Notes under the pieces: model-generated
Told to the model about the DNA's origin: nothing
The model's input: only the letters and a program-made list of their open reading frames with translations
The model's database searches: none
Part shown: piece after piece, positions 40,336 to 49,330 of the stretch
Numbering within the stretch: position 1 is the stretch's first letter
Layout of the letters: every line of letters begins with the position of its first letter
DNA from: Nitrospirota bacterium
GTDB taxonomy: Bacteria; Nitrospirota_A; Leptospirillia; Leptospirillales; Leptospirillaceae
Reading direction: 5' to 3'
DNA length: 64,000 bases
Assembly: GCA_021838585.1 (NCBI GenBank)
Contig: JAKCDE010000007.1
Span: 1-64,000 of the forward strand
Position numbers and translations under genes: made by a program

Positions 40336-41739
40336 CTATTCCTCTTTTTTGCCGCGTGGCTTCAAAAGGAACGGGACCCCGGTGAAGGCATATTTTTCCC
40401 GGATCTTCCGGGTCAGAAACTGGAGATAGGTGGGGGTCAACCCGTCCGGCCGGTTCGAGAAGAGATGGATGACGGTCGGTGCGATCTGGACCTGGGTGGC
40501 GTAGTAGACCCTGACGGGACCAGTCTTGAGGCGGGGAGGGGGGGTGTGGCCCATGACGGGGAGAATGGCCCGGTTGAGTTCGCTGGTTCCGACACGCCGG
40601 TAATACCAGGACCGGACTGTCTCGATATGCCGGAAGATCTGGGAGATGTTCCGGCCGGTCATCCCCGAGATGTTCAGAACAGGGGCAAAGGCAAGAAAAG
40701 GGTATCGCTCGGCGAGAAGGGAAAGGTCGGGAGTCTCTCCCCTGGCCACGGCGTCCCACTTGTTGAAGGCGATGATGAGACCCCGGCGGGTGTCGATGAC
40801 CTGGCGAATGATCCGGAGATCTCCGTCGGTGAGGCCGTCCGGAGTCGATACGAGAACGATCGCGATCTCGGCGTTCAAAAGGGCCCTTTCTGTGCGGATG
40901 ATCCCGTAGAGTTCGGATGCCTCGGCGAGCTTGCCCCTTTTCCGGATCCCGGCGGTGTCCACAAAACGGTAGGGCTTGTTGCGCCAGGTGACAAGGGTGT
41001 CGATGGCGTCGCGGGTCGTTCCGGGGAGAGGGCTGGTGACAAGACGCTCTTCCCCCAGGAGATGGTTGATCAGTGTCGATTTTCCAACATTGGGCCGGCC
41101 GATTACGGCGACCCGGGCCGGTTCATCGAGCCGCTTCCGGATTCTCTCGCGGATCTCTTCCTCCGATTCGCCCGTGAGGACCAGGCGGTCGGGGTCGGTT
41201 TCCACATCCGTCGAACGGGGAAGAAGGGATGAAAGGGGGGCGAGAAGCTCTTCCATGCCCAGTCCGTGCAGGGCGGAGATCGGCTGGAGAGGTTCGACGC
41301 CGTATTTGTAAAAGTCGGCCAGAAGAACGGATTCGCGGGTCGGGGAATCGCTTTTGTTGACGGCGAAGACGGCGGGTTTTCCCGAGGCGCGGATCCGGTC
41401 CACCACATCCCGGTCCATGGGGTTATAGCCCTCTCGGGCGTCGAAAACATAGATCAGCGCATCGGCTTCCTCGAGAGCGAAGAGGGCCTGCTTCCGGATC
41501 GCTTCCCCCAGAGGGTGGTCGTCCCCGAAGAGAATGCCCCCCGTATCGACGAGCCGATAGGTCCAGGGCCCCCGGGTGACGGTGGCGTAGTGGCGGTCCC
41601 GGGTTACACCTGGCTGGTCTTCCACGATGGCCCGGTTCTCTCCCAGAAGGCGGTTGAACAGGGTCGACTTTCCGACGTTCGGACGGCCGAGAATGGCCAC
41701 GAGAGGCAGGGAGTCCGCCGCCCTGGGAGAATCAGGCAT
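40336..41739 (-). CDS. der: GTPase Der (EngA), ribosome assembly
   Basis: 467 residues from ATG 41739, six bases after GGAG; an in-frame GTG at 41751 is less likely. Two tandem GTPase domains with G1 GRPNVGKS at 18-25 and 214-221, NKSD (128-131) and NKWD, then a C-terminal KH-like domain (NRAILPVMGHTPPPRLKTG, KIREKYAFTGVPFLL). Der works on the 50S subunit. Length and order are normal. Confidence 0.96.
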   Translation of the reverse strand: MPDSPRAADSLPLVAILGRPNVGKSTLFNRLLGENRAIVEDQPGVTRDRHYATVTRGPWTYRLVDTGGILFGDDHPLGEAIRKQALFALEEADALIYVFDAREGYNPMDRDVVDRIRASGKPAVFAVNKSDSPTRESVLLADFYKYGVEPLQPISALHGLGMEELLAPLSSLLPRSTDVETDPDRLVLTGESEEEIRERIRKRLDEPARVAVIGRPNVGKSTLINHLLGEERLVTSPLPGTTRDAIDTLVTWRNKPYRFVDTAGIRKRGKLAEASELYGIIRTERALLNAEIAIVLVSTPDGLTDGDLRIIRQVIDTRRGLIIAFNKWDAVARGETPDLSLLAERYPFLAFAPVLNISGMTGRNISQIFRHIETVRSWYYRRVGTSELNRAILPVMGHTPPPRLKTGPVRVYYATQVQIAPTVIHLFSNRPDGLTPTYLQFLTRKIREKYAFTGVPFLLKPRGKKEE

Positions 41740-41799
41740 CTTGTGCTCCACAAGAAGGATGACAAATCGGCAAGGATGTCGGAAAAAAGGACAGGACTG

Positions 41800-41985
41800 T
41801 CAATCCCGGTCGAAGAATTTCGGCTTTTCCGTGTACTCGGGAGGCGGGGTTTTGCGAATGAAGCGGTTATAGACCCATTGCGCAAAAATGGTCAGAAGTC
41901 CCCCGACAAAGAGAAAGGCGAAGCCGGCCATGAGGATCTGGCCCATATGGTTGACCATGGGGTACTGCGGATGTCCCTGGGACAT
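41800..41985 (-). CDS. 61-residue single-span membrane protein
   Basis: Start ATG 41985 behind GGAGGG; the frame is open further upstream without signals. A short His/Met-containing N-terminus (MSQGHPQYPMVNHM) leads into one membrane helix (~16-38), then a Pro/Lys-rich cytoplasmic tail. It may be a small respiratory or transport accessory subunit. It is divergent from the NDH-2 gene, 287 bp away. Confidence 0.6.
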   Translation of the reverse strand: MSQGHPQYPMVNHMGQILMAGFAFLFVGGLLTIFAQWVYNRFIRKTPPPEYTEKPKFFDRD

Positions 41986-42187
41986 GAAGTTCCCTCCTCG
42001 AAAGAACAATCCTATCATGCTCCTCCCTTCTTTCGCAATTGAATTTCGGGAAGAAGAAGGCAGTTTTTGCGACGGAGACAGGAAAAGAGGCTTTCGAAAT
42101 GGAAAAAGACTTCGTTTGATGCCGGACCTTCGGATGTCCGGTTCCGGGGGGCTTGATGATCTTCGGTGTTTCAACCCTTTGGAATTT

Positions 42188-42217
42188 TTGATCCGGCCGG
42201 ATCTTCCGGGGTAGAAT
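42188..42217 (+). promoter_or_regulatory. Candidate ndh promoter with embedded palindrome
   Basis: TTGATC (42188-42193), 18 bp, TAGAAT (42212-42217). The perfect palindrome GATCCGGCCGGATC (42190-42203) overlaps the -35 and spacer, where a repressor could block polymerase. Confidence 0.45.
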
Positions 42218-42272
42218 CAAAAAAGGCGGTTTTTCTGAGGCCGCAGGAGATGGGAAAAGGGAGGGAAAAACG

Positions 42273-43604
42273 ATGGCAGGGGAAGCGGGTGACACGGAAA
42301 AGCCGCATCGTGTCCTGATTCTGGGAGCCGGGTTCGGCGGGCTTTACACTGCGGTTTATCTGTCCAGGTTTCTGGGAAAGAATCGCCCCGACGTCTGGGT
42401 GACGGTCGTGGATCGCAGGAATTACTTTCTCTTCACGCCCATGCTGCACAGCGTGGCGACCGGGGCGCTCGAGCCTCGCTACGTTGCCCATTCCATCCGA
42501 AAGATCTTCCGGAAGACCAGAGTTCACGCCCATGTCGGGAAGATCGAAGGGATCGACCTCGAAAACCGACAGGTGCGCACCACCCATCGCGCCCTCCCCT
42601 ATGACGATCTGGTGATTGCCCTGGGTTCGGAGACAAACTTCTTCGGAAACCAGGAACTCGAGCGGCGGGCCTTCACCCTCAAGAACCTCGAGGACGCCGC
42701 CCGTATCAACAACCACATCATCCAGCAGTTCGAGCGGGCCTACTGGGAGGAGAACCCCGAGGTCAAGCGCGGTCTTCTGACCTTTGTGGTGGTGGGGGCC
42801 GGTCCGACCGGGGTCGAGCTGGCCGGCGAGATTTATGAGTACGCCCACCGGGAGCTCTTGCGGGATTTCGGGCGAAGGATCACCGCCGACGAGATTCGTG
42901 TTGTCCTTGTCGAGGCGACCGGCCGCATCCTGCCGTCCCTTCCGGAGAAGCTCTCCCAGGAAGCCATACGACGCCTCGAGTCGATCGGGATCGAGATGAT
43001 GCTGGGGACCCGGCTCGAGTCCTGGGACGGAACCACGGTCCGGCTGACGTCGGGAGCGAATTTTCTTGCATCCACCCTTGTCTGGTCGGCCGGCGTGAAG
43101 ACCAATCCCCTGGTCCGGGAACTCCCGCTCGACAAGGATCCTTCGGGCCGGATCATCGTCCGCTCGACGCTTGAGGCCAGGACGATGGACCATGTCTGGA
43201 TCCTGGGCGACAACGCCCACGCCATCGATCCTTTTGTGCAGAAGCCCTATCCTCCCACCGCGCAGACTGCCGTCCGGCAGGCCCGTGTGGTGGCCCACAA
43301 CATCGCGGCCCGCCTCCTCAAAAAACCAGAAATCACCTTCGCCCATCGCCATGTGGGGGGCTTCGTCTCGATCGGGGACAACTACGCGCTTCTGTCGGCC
43401 AAGCAGTTCACTCTGACCGGGATCCTGGGATGGTTTTTGTGGAATCTGGTCTACATCAACAAGCTCCCGATCATCCGCTACCGTCTTTTCTCCACCTTCG
43501 GTCTCTTTCTCAAGGTCTTTTTCGAAAGGGCGACCACCGAGGTGAATCTGTGTTCCGGAGAGCCGGAAAGCCTAGTCCGGGAGATCGGACGAAAAGCGGG
43601 TTGA
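42273..43604 (+). CDS. ndh: Type II NADH:quinone oxidoreductase (NDH-2)
   Basis: 443 residues. A non-pumping flavoprotein passing electrons from NADH to quinone. FAD-binding ILGAGFGGLYTA (around 17-26), the NADH site VVVGAGPTGVELAGE (~172-186), and TLVWSAGVKTNP/ILGDNAHAIDP close to the flavin. The C-terminal region, LTGILGWFLWNLVYINKLPI, contains the amphipathic membrane-binding helices. In an iron oxidiser such an enzyme could run in reverse or drain excess NADH. It ends at a strong terminator. Confidence 0.9.
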   Translation: MAGEAGDTEKPHRVLILGAGFGGLYTAVYLSRFLGKNRPDVWVTVVDRRNYFLFTPMLHSVATGALEPRYVAHSIRKIFRKTRVHAHVGKIEGIDLENRQVRTTHRALPYDDLVIALGSETNFFGNQELERRAFTLKNLEDAARINNHIIQQFERAYWEENPEVKRGLLTFVVVGAGPTGVELAGEIYEYAHRELLRDFGRRITADEIRVVLVEATGRILPSLPEKLSQEAIRRLESIGIEMMLGTRLESWDGTTVRLTSGANFLASTLVWSAGVKTNPLVRELPLDKDPSGRIIVRSTLEARTMDHVWILGDNAHAIDPFVQKPYPPTAQTAVRQARVVAHNIAARLLKKPEITFAHRHVGGFVSIGDNYALLSAKQFTLTGILGWFLWNLVYINKLPIIRYRLFSTFGLFLKVFFERATTEVNLCSGEPESLVREIGRKAG

Positions 43605-43639
43605 CCCGACCGGGGCGGGATCTTTGCGACCAGGCGGAA

Positions 43640-43674
43640 GGGCCGGCCGGAGAATGTTCCGGTCGGCCCTTTTT
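43640..43674 (+). terminator. Terminator after ndh
   Basis: GGGCCGGCCGGA (43640-43651) pairs with TCCGGTCGGCCC (43658-43669), one G-T pair, followed by TTTTT. Strong intrinsic terminator for the plus strand. Confidence 0.88.
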
Positions 43675-43694
43675 GTGCTTGGCCCGGTTTGCCT

Positions 43695-45278
43695 TCAGTT
43701 GGTGACGGAAAGGGTGTAGTTGAGGGTAGTTTCATTTTGTACATTATCAAAACCATTTATGCTGAAAGCAAAGGGATTACTAGAGCATCCATTTGCTGGA
43801 ACGCTAAACGTGAAGCTGAAATTTCCTGTTGTACTATTTACTGAGGTATATGTTGTTCCTATCTCAATGTTTTCGGGGGATGTTTCTTGGACTTGGACGG
43901 TTGAAGGCCCCGACAAGGTATCGGTCAGGGTTCCGGTGACGGTGACGAGCAGGGTGGAGCCGGTACAGCCGGGGGCGTAGACCGAACCGTTGGCGGGAGA
44001 GAGATTGGAGAGAACCGGCGGGGTGTTGTCGATGATGAAGGCGACGGTCGCGGTCCGGGTGTTCCCGGCATAGTCGGTGGCGGTGGCGGAGAGGCTCGCA
44101 GGCCCCGAGGGGCTCTTCGTGGTGTCGAGTGAGGTGATGATGGGGTTCCCCGAGACGGATCCGCCGGGAAGGTCCACGTTCTGGCCCGTCATGACCATCT
44201 GGGCGATGCCCAGGCTGTCCGTGGCCGAGGCGGAGATCCCGATCGTTCCGTTGTAGTAGAGGCCGGAGACGGGGTTTGTGATGGTGACCTGGGGCGTGCC
44301 GGGGTCCGGAAGCTGGGGAGAGGGCGAAGGGGGAAAGAGCGATCCGGTGTTCAGGGCGATCCCGTTTAAAATCCCGTCGGTCAGGGCAGGGGTCAGCCCG
44401 GACTGGTTCTGCCCGGTCCACAGAAAGATCAGCGCCTCGGCCGTGAGGTCCTGGCGGAGGGTTTCGGAGGAGAGGGTGTAGCCGTAATAGGTGAGGGGGA
44501 TGGGGTTGCCGGGGGTGAGCCCGTTGAAGACTCCGTCCCCCTCGTCTTCTTCGAGAAGGGAAAGAAGTCCCATGGGATTGGCCGTGCCAGGGGCAAGGCT
44601 TTTGGTTGAGCCGATGTGGTCGGTCAGCTGGGAAAGTCCCGCCAGAAGAAGCCCGTAGATGCCGGAGGCATTCGCGCTGGCGGGACCTGTCAGAAGGTTG
44701 GATGGCGGAACCTCGGCCGGGTCGAAGCCCAGGAACTGGTTCCAGTCGCTTCGGGCCCGGGTCAGGGCCGAAGCCGGAGAGCTTCCCTGGGTGATGAGAG
44801 TCTGGGCTTCCGTCGCCTCGAGCGACGAGAAGGGGGTCAGAACGACGGTCGCCCGGGTGATGTCCGCCGCCGGGAGAAGGGTGGTGAGGGCCTCGCCTGT
44901 GCTGAGGGTGACGGTGGCGCCGCTTGCGATGTCGATGGTCGACCCGCCGGTCAGGGTAAAGCTGACCGGCCCTCCGGATGGGTCGAACAGACTGGTGATG
45001 GAGAAGTTTCCGTTTCGGTCGGTGGTGACGGTTCCCAGCGGAAGGAGGGAGCCGTCGGACTGGTACTGGCCCACCGCGACCGTCCCCCCGACGATGGGGC
45101 CGTCGAAGGCCGTTCCGGAGGCGGTGAGGAGGGAGGGGCCGGTCAGCCCTTCCGGTGTCTGGGGGAATGTGAGGGTCGTGCCCTTGCATCCTCCGAGGAG
45201 AAGCAGAAGAGATCCGGTCAGAATCCCAGGGAAAAAAGAGGGACGCCGGGGGCGTCCGGAGAGAGAAGTTCTCGGCAT
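43695..45278 (-). CDS. Large Ig-like lipoprotein
   Basis: 527 residues. Lipobox LGGC (Cys31). Residues ~45-150 look like a carboxypeptidase-regulatory/Ig-like sandwich (TASGTAFDGPIVGGTVAVGQY, GNFSITSLFDPSGGPVSFTL). The middle part is helical. Residues ~320-527 hold Ig-like repeats (VTITNPVSGLYYNGTIGISA, DNTPPVLSNLSPANGSVYAPG), typical of surface or adhesive proteins. The last ~70 codons are AT-rich (about 37 % GC by hand count at 43741-43860) against about 73 % at 44041-44100. Confidence 0.75.
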   Translation of the reverse strand: MPRTSLSGRPRRPSFFPGILTGSLLLLLGGCKGTTLTFPQTPEGLTGPSLLTASGTAFDGPIVGGTVAVGQYQSDGSLLPLGTVTTDRNGNFSITSLFDPSGGPVSFTLTGGSTIDIASGATVTLSTGEALTTLLPAADITRATVVLTPFSSLEATEAQTLITQGSSPASALTRARSDWNQFLGFDPAEVPPSNLLTGPASANASGIYGLLLAGLSQLTDHIGSTKSLAPGTANPMGLLSLLEEDEGDGVFNGLTPGNPIPLTYYGYTLSSETLRQDLTAEALIFLWTGQNQSGLTPALTDGILNGIALNTGSLFPPSPSPQLPDPGTPQVTITNPVSGLYYNGTIGISASATDSLGIAQMVMTGQNVDLPGGSVSGNPIITSLDTTKSPSGPASLSATATDYAGNTRTATVAFIIDNTPPVLSNLSPANGSVYAPGCTGSTLLVTVTGTLTDTLSGPSTVQVQETSPENIEIGTTYTSVNSTTGNFSFTFSVPANGCSSNPFAFSINGFDNVQNETTLNYTLSVTN

Positions 45279-45315
45279 CGTGGCGCTCGCGGATAAAGTG
45301 TGAAAGAGGGAAGAA

Positions 45316-45855
45316 TCAGAAGGAAGTGGAAACTCCCAGGAAAATCCGGTCGGCGACGAGGCTTCCCCCTGAGACTCCGGGGAGTTGTCCTGACAGAGGC
45401 AGGAACCATCGGTCCTCGAGGGTCAGGCCGATGTTTTTTGTCAGGGTGAGCGTCGTGCCGAGTCCCGTATCGAAGAGGTCCAGAACGGCCCGTCCGCTGT
45501 CGGGAGAGGAAAGGGCGATGAATCCGACCCCTCCCCCGGCCACGACGAAGAAGGACAGGATCTCCATAGGATGGATCTCGTAGACCAGGTTGGCGGTGAG
45601 GGTGGTTTCCGAGAGGCGGCAGTTCTGGCACAGGGAGTCACCGTATCCCCCGTCGATCTCGCCAGCCAGGTTCGGCAGGAAGAAATACCGGAGATTGGCT
45701 CCGAAGGCCAGCCCTCCGTTCTCGATTCCGGCCGAAGGGGTGATGACGACGGAGTCGTCGGCGCGGGCCAGGGCTGGAGGAAACAACCCGGAGATGGCGA
45801 GCGTCGCGGCCAGGAGGACGACGAGCATCGATCGGGAAGAGGAACAATCTGTCAA
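45316..45855 (-). CDS. Outer-membrane beta-barrel protein
   Basis: 179 residues from TTG 45855, seven bases after AAGGAG; the frame stays open to 46305 but without signals. Signal peptide ending ALARA-DD. The mature part resembles small OmpW/OmpA-type porin folds (AGIENGGLAFGANLRYFFLPNLAGE, a Cys pair CQNC) and ends with an aromatic strand (FLGVSTSF). Function unknown. Confidence 0.65.
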   Translation of the reverse strand: MTDCSSSRSMLVVLLAATLAISGLFPPALARADDSVVITPSAGIENGGLAFGANLRYFFLPNLAGEIDGGYGDSLCQNCRLSETTLTANLVYEIHPMEILSFFVVAGGGVGFIALSSPDSGRAVLDLFDTGLGTTLTLTKNIGLTLEDRWFLPLSGQLPGVSGGSLVADRIFLGVSTSF

Positions 45856-46062
45856 AGAAAGACTCCTTGCGATAGTGGTCTGGATTCTGGATTGTCCGGT
45901 CTGCTCTTGAAAAACAGACGGACCGGGAGAGCACTTTTGATGCCAGATACCACGCAAAAGAAAATAATGATAAAAAATGGCGATGCATAATGGGTTTGGC
46001 TGTGGGATCCCCCGTGAGGCTGGGGGAGGGACCGTCATCAAAACCGCCGGAGCTGACATGAC

Positions 46063-46081
46063 GACAATGAGAATCGTTTTT
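46063..46081. promoter_or_regulatory. Fur-box-like site
   Basis: GACAATGAGAATCGTTTTT agrees with the classical Fur consensus GATAATGATAATCATTATC at 14 of 19 positions by hand count. It also forms GACAA/TTGTC arms with the next bases. A weaker hexamer array (AATAAT GATAAA AAATGG) lies at 45963-45980. The intergenic region serves both the beta-barrel gene and the nucleotidyltransferase. Confidence 0.4.
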
Positions 46082-46095
46082 GTCAGGAGATTCCG

Positions 46096-47361
46096 GTGAC
46101 CCGTCGTGGCCCGTCCCGAAACGAAAGCGGGGAAGACTTCCACGCCAGTCTTTTCCGGCGTTTGTCGCGCAGGATCGGACCGGTGTTCGCCCGCCTTAAC
46201 GAGGAGAACCTCCCGGCCTGGGTGGTCGGAGGCGCCCTCCGGGATCTCCTTCTCGGGCGGCCTCTCCGTGACGTGGACCTCGCCGTCCGGGCCTCCCGGG
46301 ATCAAATCGGCGTCCTTTTTCCGGAGGGGGTCTGGGTGGGTAGGAAGGTTCAGGCCTTCGTTCTCTCCCCGAAAGCCGGAAAAAAGGGAACGACCGTCCA
46401 GATCACTGTCTTTTCCGGCTCGATCGAAGAGGAGCTCTCGAGGCGGGATTTCTCGGTCAACGCCCTGGCGATGCGTCTTTCCGGGGGAGTCCGTCAGGAG
46501 GAGCGGGCCCCCCTTCTGCTCGACCCTTTTGGAGGCGTGGCGGACCTTGAGGCCGGACGCCTGGCCCGCCCCTGCCTGGTTCGGGATCCTTTTTCGGAGG
46601 ATCCGGTCCGGGTCCTTCGACTGGTGCGCTTTGTCGCGACACTTGGGTTTTCCGTCGACCCGGAGACTCTGGAGCTTGCGCAGCGGTCCCTGGAATCTCT
46701 GTCTGCTGTTGCGGGAGAGAGGCGTCGCACGGAGCTTCTCGCCCTCTTTTCCGGAGGGTGGCTCCGGAAGCTTTCGGAGGTCATGGCTCCGGGATTTTCG
46801 GGAGAGGTGCTGGTCCGGGCGGGAGGTTTTGCGACAATTCCCAAGGAGAGGATCGAAGAGAGACTTCCGTCACTTCTGAACGAGGTGGTCCTTCACTCAG
46901 GGCGTGACCCTCTTTTTAGGGTGTGGGTTTTTTATCGTGGAATCGGGACGGAAACGGAGGCGTTGGCCCGGAGCCTTCCATGGAGCCGGAGTGAGCGCCG
47001 AAGGCTTCTCCGGTGGGATCGGCTTCTCCGATTCTTAAAGGAGCAACGGGAGCCCCCCTGGACCGCATCCGAACGGGCCCTTCTGATGACCGTCGATTAT
47101 CGGGAGAAAGTCGCTCGGATGGCGGAAAGAATGTTGTTACCGCAAGAGAGAAAGACCTTCCGTGAATGGAAATCCAGGGCCGTCACGGCTCTGTGTCGGC
47201 CTTGGCCGGAGGTCAGGGAAGCGCTTGTCCGGGGTGAAAAGAGTCAGGGATTCGAGACGACGGCGCAGGAGAGCATGTCGAGGGAGACGGGAAGGGAGCT
47301 GGGGGAGAGAACGGTCGTGGGCCCGGAGAGCCCGCCCGAGGAATTTGTGGGGGAGGCATAG
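46096..47361 (+). CDS. CCA-adding enzyme / poly(A) polymerase family nucleotidyltransferase
   Basis: 421 residues, GTG start behind AGGAGA. The N-terminal head domain carries VVGGALRDLLLGRPLRDVDLAV, the class II nucleotidyltransferase signature with its DxD pair, then SRRDFSVNALAM and DPVRVLRLVRFVATLGF. It acts on tRNA 3' ends or on RNA tails; sequence alone does not decide between Cca and PcnB activity. The last 118 bp overlap a convergent lipoprotein gene, and the C-terminal ~60 residues look like an unconserved extension. Confidence 0.85.
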   Translation: MTRRGPSRNESGEDFHASLFRRLSRRIGPVFARLNEENLPAWVVGGALRDLLLGRPLRDVDLAVRASRDQIGVLFPEGVWVGRKVQAFVLSPKAGKKGTTVQITVFSGSIEEELSRRDFSVNALAMRLSGGVRQEERAPLLLDPFGGVADLEAGRLARPCLVRDPFSEDPVRVLRLVRFVATLGFSVDPETLELAQRSLESLSAVAGERRRTELLALFSGGWLRKLSEVMAPGFSGEVLVRAGGFATIPKERIEERLPSLLNEVVLHSGRDPLFRVWVFYRGIGTETEALARSLPWSRSERRRLLRWDRLLRFLKEQREPPWTASERALLMTVDYREKVARMAERMLLPQERKTFREWKSRAVTALCRPWPEVREALVRGEKSQGFETTAQESMSRETGRELGERTVVGPESPPEEFVGEA

Positions 47362-48359
47362 AGAAAGCCGTTGGATGTAGGGGTGTAGACGATACCCCCC
47401 AGGGTGTCGACGCACGGGTAATTGAGTGGCGCCGTGGGGGGAAAGGAGACTTGGGAGGCCGCACTCTTAGCCTGCGGGGCGATCGACTGGAGGGAGGGAG
47501 GATTGGTTCCGGTAAAGGAGGCGTAGAAAAAGACGGTGGTCGGATCGAAGGTTGCGCCTAAGGGGCAGTTGGGGGGCGTGCAGGTATAGGCGGAGGACGA
47601 ATGCGACCCAAAAGGAGGGGTTGATGAAAGCGTGACCGGAATTTCCTGGGGGGTCTCCAAGTTTAAGGATGTGGAGAGGGAGGTGGTCGAAACGGTCAGA
47701 AACAGGATGCAGGGCGACGTTCCCGAGACCGCGCAGTCGATGGCCGGCTGGACGGGGTAGGTGGAAGTGGAAGCGGACGTGTATCCTGTTTCGCATGACG
47801 AGGTCTTGGAAAAAGAAATCAAACCCAGGTTGTCGGAAGAAGATCCTCCCCCGGAATTTCCGTCGACGACGACGAGATACTGGCTGTCGGATGTCACGGC
47901 GAGGCCGGTGATGGCACCAAGCCCTGAAGATCCTGAGCAGCCGATGGGGGTTGTCTGGGTCAGGCTGCCCCCGCCCCCGACGGTCCAGACCGACACGGAG
48001 GAGTCCCCCGTCGCCCCCAGGAGAAGAGGCCCGCTTTGGCCGGCCGGGATTCCCGGGGTGGCGGCGATCTGGAAGAGGCCTGTGTTCTGAACGAGCGGCT
48101 GGGTCGAGAGGGGACTCAGCGTCCCGGTGCTCATGATCGAGAAGCCGTAGATCCCGCTGGAGGTGGCCACATATAGAAAGCGTCCGGTCGCTGTCGGGAC
48201 AATTGGACCTCCGCCGCAGCCGGAGAGGACGATGAGAAGGCCGAAGAGGCCTGTCAGGGCCCGTAGAAGGCGGAGATGACGGTCGGCGCGACAACGGGTC
48301 AACGGCGTAAGAACTCCCCATGGGTTCGGGTTGAAGGAGGTGTAGAATGTCGAAGGCAT
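47244..48359 (-). CDS. Beta-propeller-like lipoprotein
   Basis: 371 residues from ATG 48359. Lipobox LSGC (Cys48, a long n-region). Repeats such as GRFLYVATSSGIYGFSIMSTG, AITGLAVTSDSQYLVVVDGN and GGIVYTPTSNGFLYA resemble YncE/lactonase-type beta-propellers, with Ser/Thr/Gly-rich loops. It is probably on the periplasmic or outer surface. Its 3' end overlaps the nucleotidyltransferase gene on the other strand. Confidence 0.7.
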   Translation of the reverse strand: MPSTFYTSFNPNPWGVLTPLTRCRADRHLRLLRALTGLFGLLIVLSGCGGGPIVPTATGRFLYVATSSGIYGFSIMSTGTLSPLSTQPLVQNTGLFQIAATPGIPAGQSGPLLLGATGDSSVSVWTVGGGGSLTQTTPIGCSGSSGLGAITGLAVTSDSQYLVVVDGNSGGGSSSDNLGLISFSKTSSCETGYTSASTSTYPVQPAIDCAVSGTSPCILFLTVSTTSLSTSLNLETPQEIPVTLSSTPPFGSHSSSAYTCTPPNCPLGATFDPTTVFFYASFTGTNPPSLQSIAPQAKSAASQVSFPPTAPLNYPCVDTLGGIVYTPTSNGFLYASPTNSSGGLSGPTTVLSPSSLPVSLDMLSCAVVSNP

Positions 48360-48498
48360 TTTATCGGAATCGGGCGAGGGGATCAATCGATTTGCCCGAA
48401 ATGTCCACGGGGGGCTTTTTCATCTTGAACGGCAGGCCGGATAGCGGTAGGCTGGAACAAGACCTTTTTCATTCCGGAATTTCAAGGGAGGTGAGGCC

Positions 48499-49206
48499 AT
48501 GTCCCTTGCCCTGATTCGTCGCCTCTTCGTGGCGGTTCCGCTGTTCGTTCTGTTTCTGTCCGGCTGCGCTCCCAATCGGGTCGAGCTTCCGGCCTACGTG
48601 CCCGTCTCCCCCTCTGCCGGTGGCTCCTATATGCAGAGAGTTTTCGTCCTGGCCCCTCTCGCCGACCACCGGTTCCGTTTTTTCGAATACGCTCCCACCG
48701 GAATGATGGATACCATCGGATGGGGGGAGGGAACGGGAACCCTGTATACGCCCCAGAACATTCCCGGGCATGTCTCGAAGGCCCTGGTCTCCCAGTTCAG
48801 GGCCTACGGGATGGCGGTTTCCTATGATCCGCGCATCCGGTGCCGTATCGGTGGAACGCCCGGCCACCCCGCGATCTCTGTCAAAGGGATCTCCACCGGC
48901 CTCGTTTTGTGCGGCTCCATTCTGGACTACCAGTTCGAACTCGATCACCCCCGGGTGGTCTTCGGGTTCATTTCCACGCTCGACATGGCGGCCGGAGCCA
49001 CCCTGTCCGCCCAGGCTTCGCTCCATCTCTTTCTGGTACGGGCCCGAAGCGGCAGGATCCTGTGGTCCGGCGTCGAATCGAGCTCCAGGGAGCTTCGCGG
49101 CGTCCATCCTCCCCATCTCAAGAGTCAGGCCGTCTCCTACCTCGATGAGACCCTCTCGCGGGTTCTTGCCAAATCCGCCCGGGCCATGTCCGGTGCGACC
49201 GAGTGA
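48499..49206 (+). CDS. Lipoprotein of unknown family
   Basis: 235 residues; ATG behind AAGGGAGG. Lipobox LSGC (Cys23). The mature domain (VFVLAPLADHRFRFFEY, VSKALVSQFRAYGMAVSY, LHLFLVRARSGRILWSG) has the general layout of periplasmic YajG/transport-auxiliary lipoproteins, which carry a similar alpha/beta fold, but I cannot name a family. It begins a same-direction group running to 52300. Confidence 0.65.
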   Translation: MSLALIRRLFVAVPLFVLFLSGCAPNRVELPAYVPVSPSAGGSYMQRVFVLAPLADHRFRFFEYAPTGMMDTIGWGEGTGTLYTPQNIPGHVSKALVSQFRAYGMAVSYDPRIRCRIGGTPGHPAISVKGISTGLVLCGSILDYQFELDHPRVVFGFISTLDMAAGATLSAQASLHLFLVRARSGRILWSGVESSSRELRGVHPPHLKSQAVSYLDETLSRVLAKSARAMSGATE

Positions 49207-49330
49207 GACCTTCCTCCCCAGGCGGAGGATTCCCGGAGCCGACCCCTCGTGATCGGATGACTTTTCCGGTAAAATCTGCCGAAAAGAGGACGAGGGCGTT
49301 TCACGAATCGGCACAGGAGAAAGGATCCAG

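Noticed and set aside
40144..41232. A 362-codon plus-strand frame
   Set aside because: It lies antisense to der and the proline-rich gene, and its translation shows no recognisable motif.
44616..45303. Plus-strand frames of 214 and 226 codons inside the Ig-like lipoprotein
   Set aside because: The minus-strand gene has a signal peptide and repeat domains; these frames do not.
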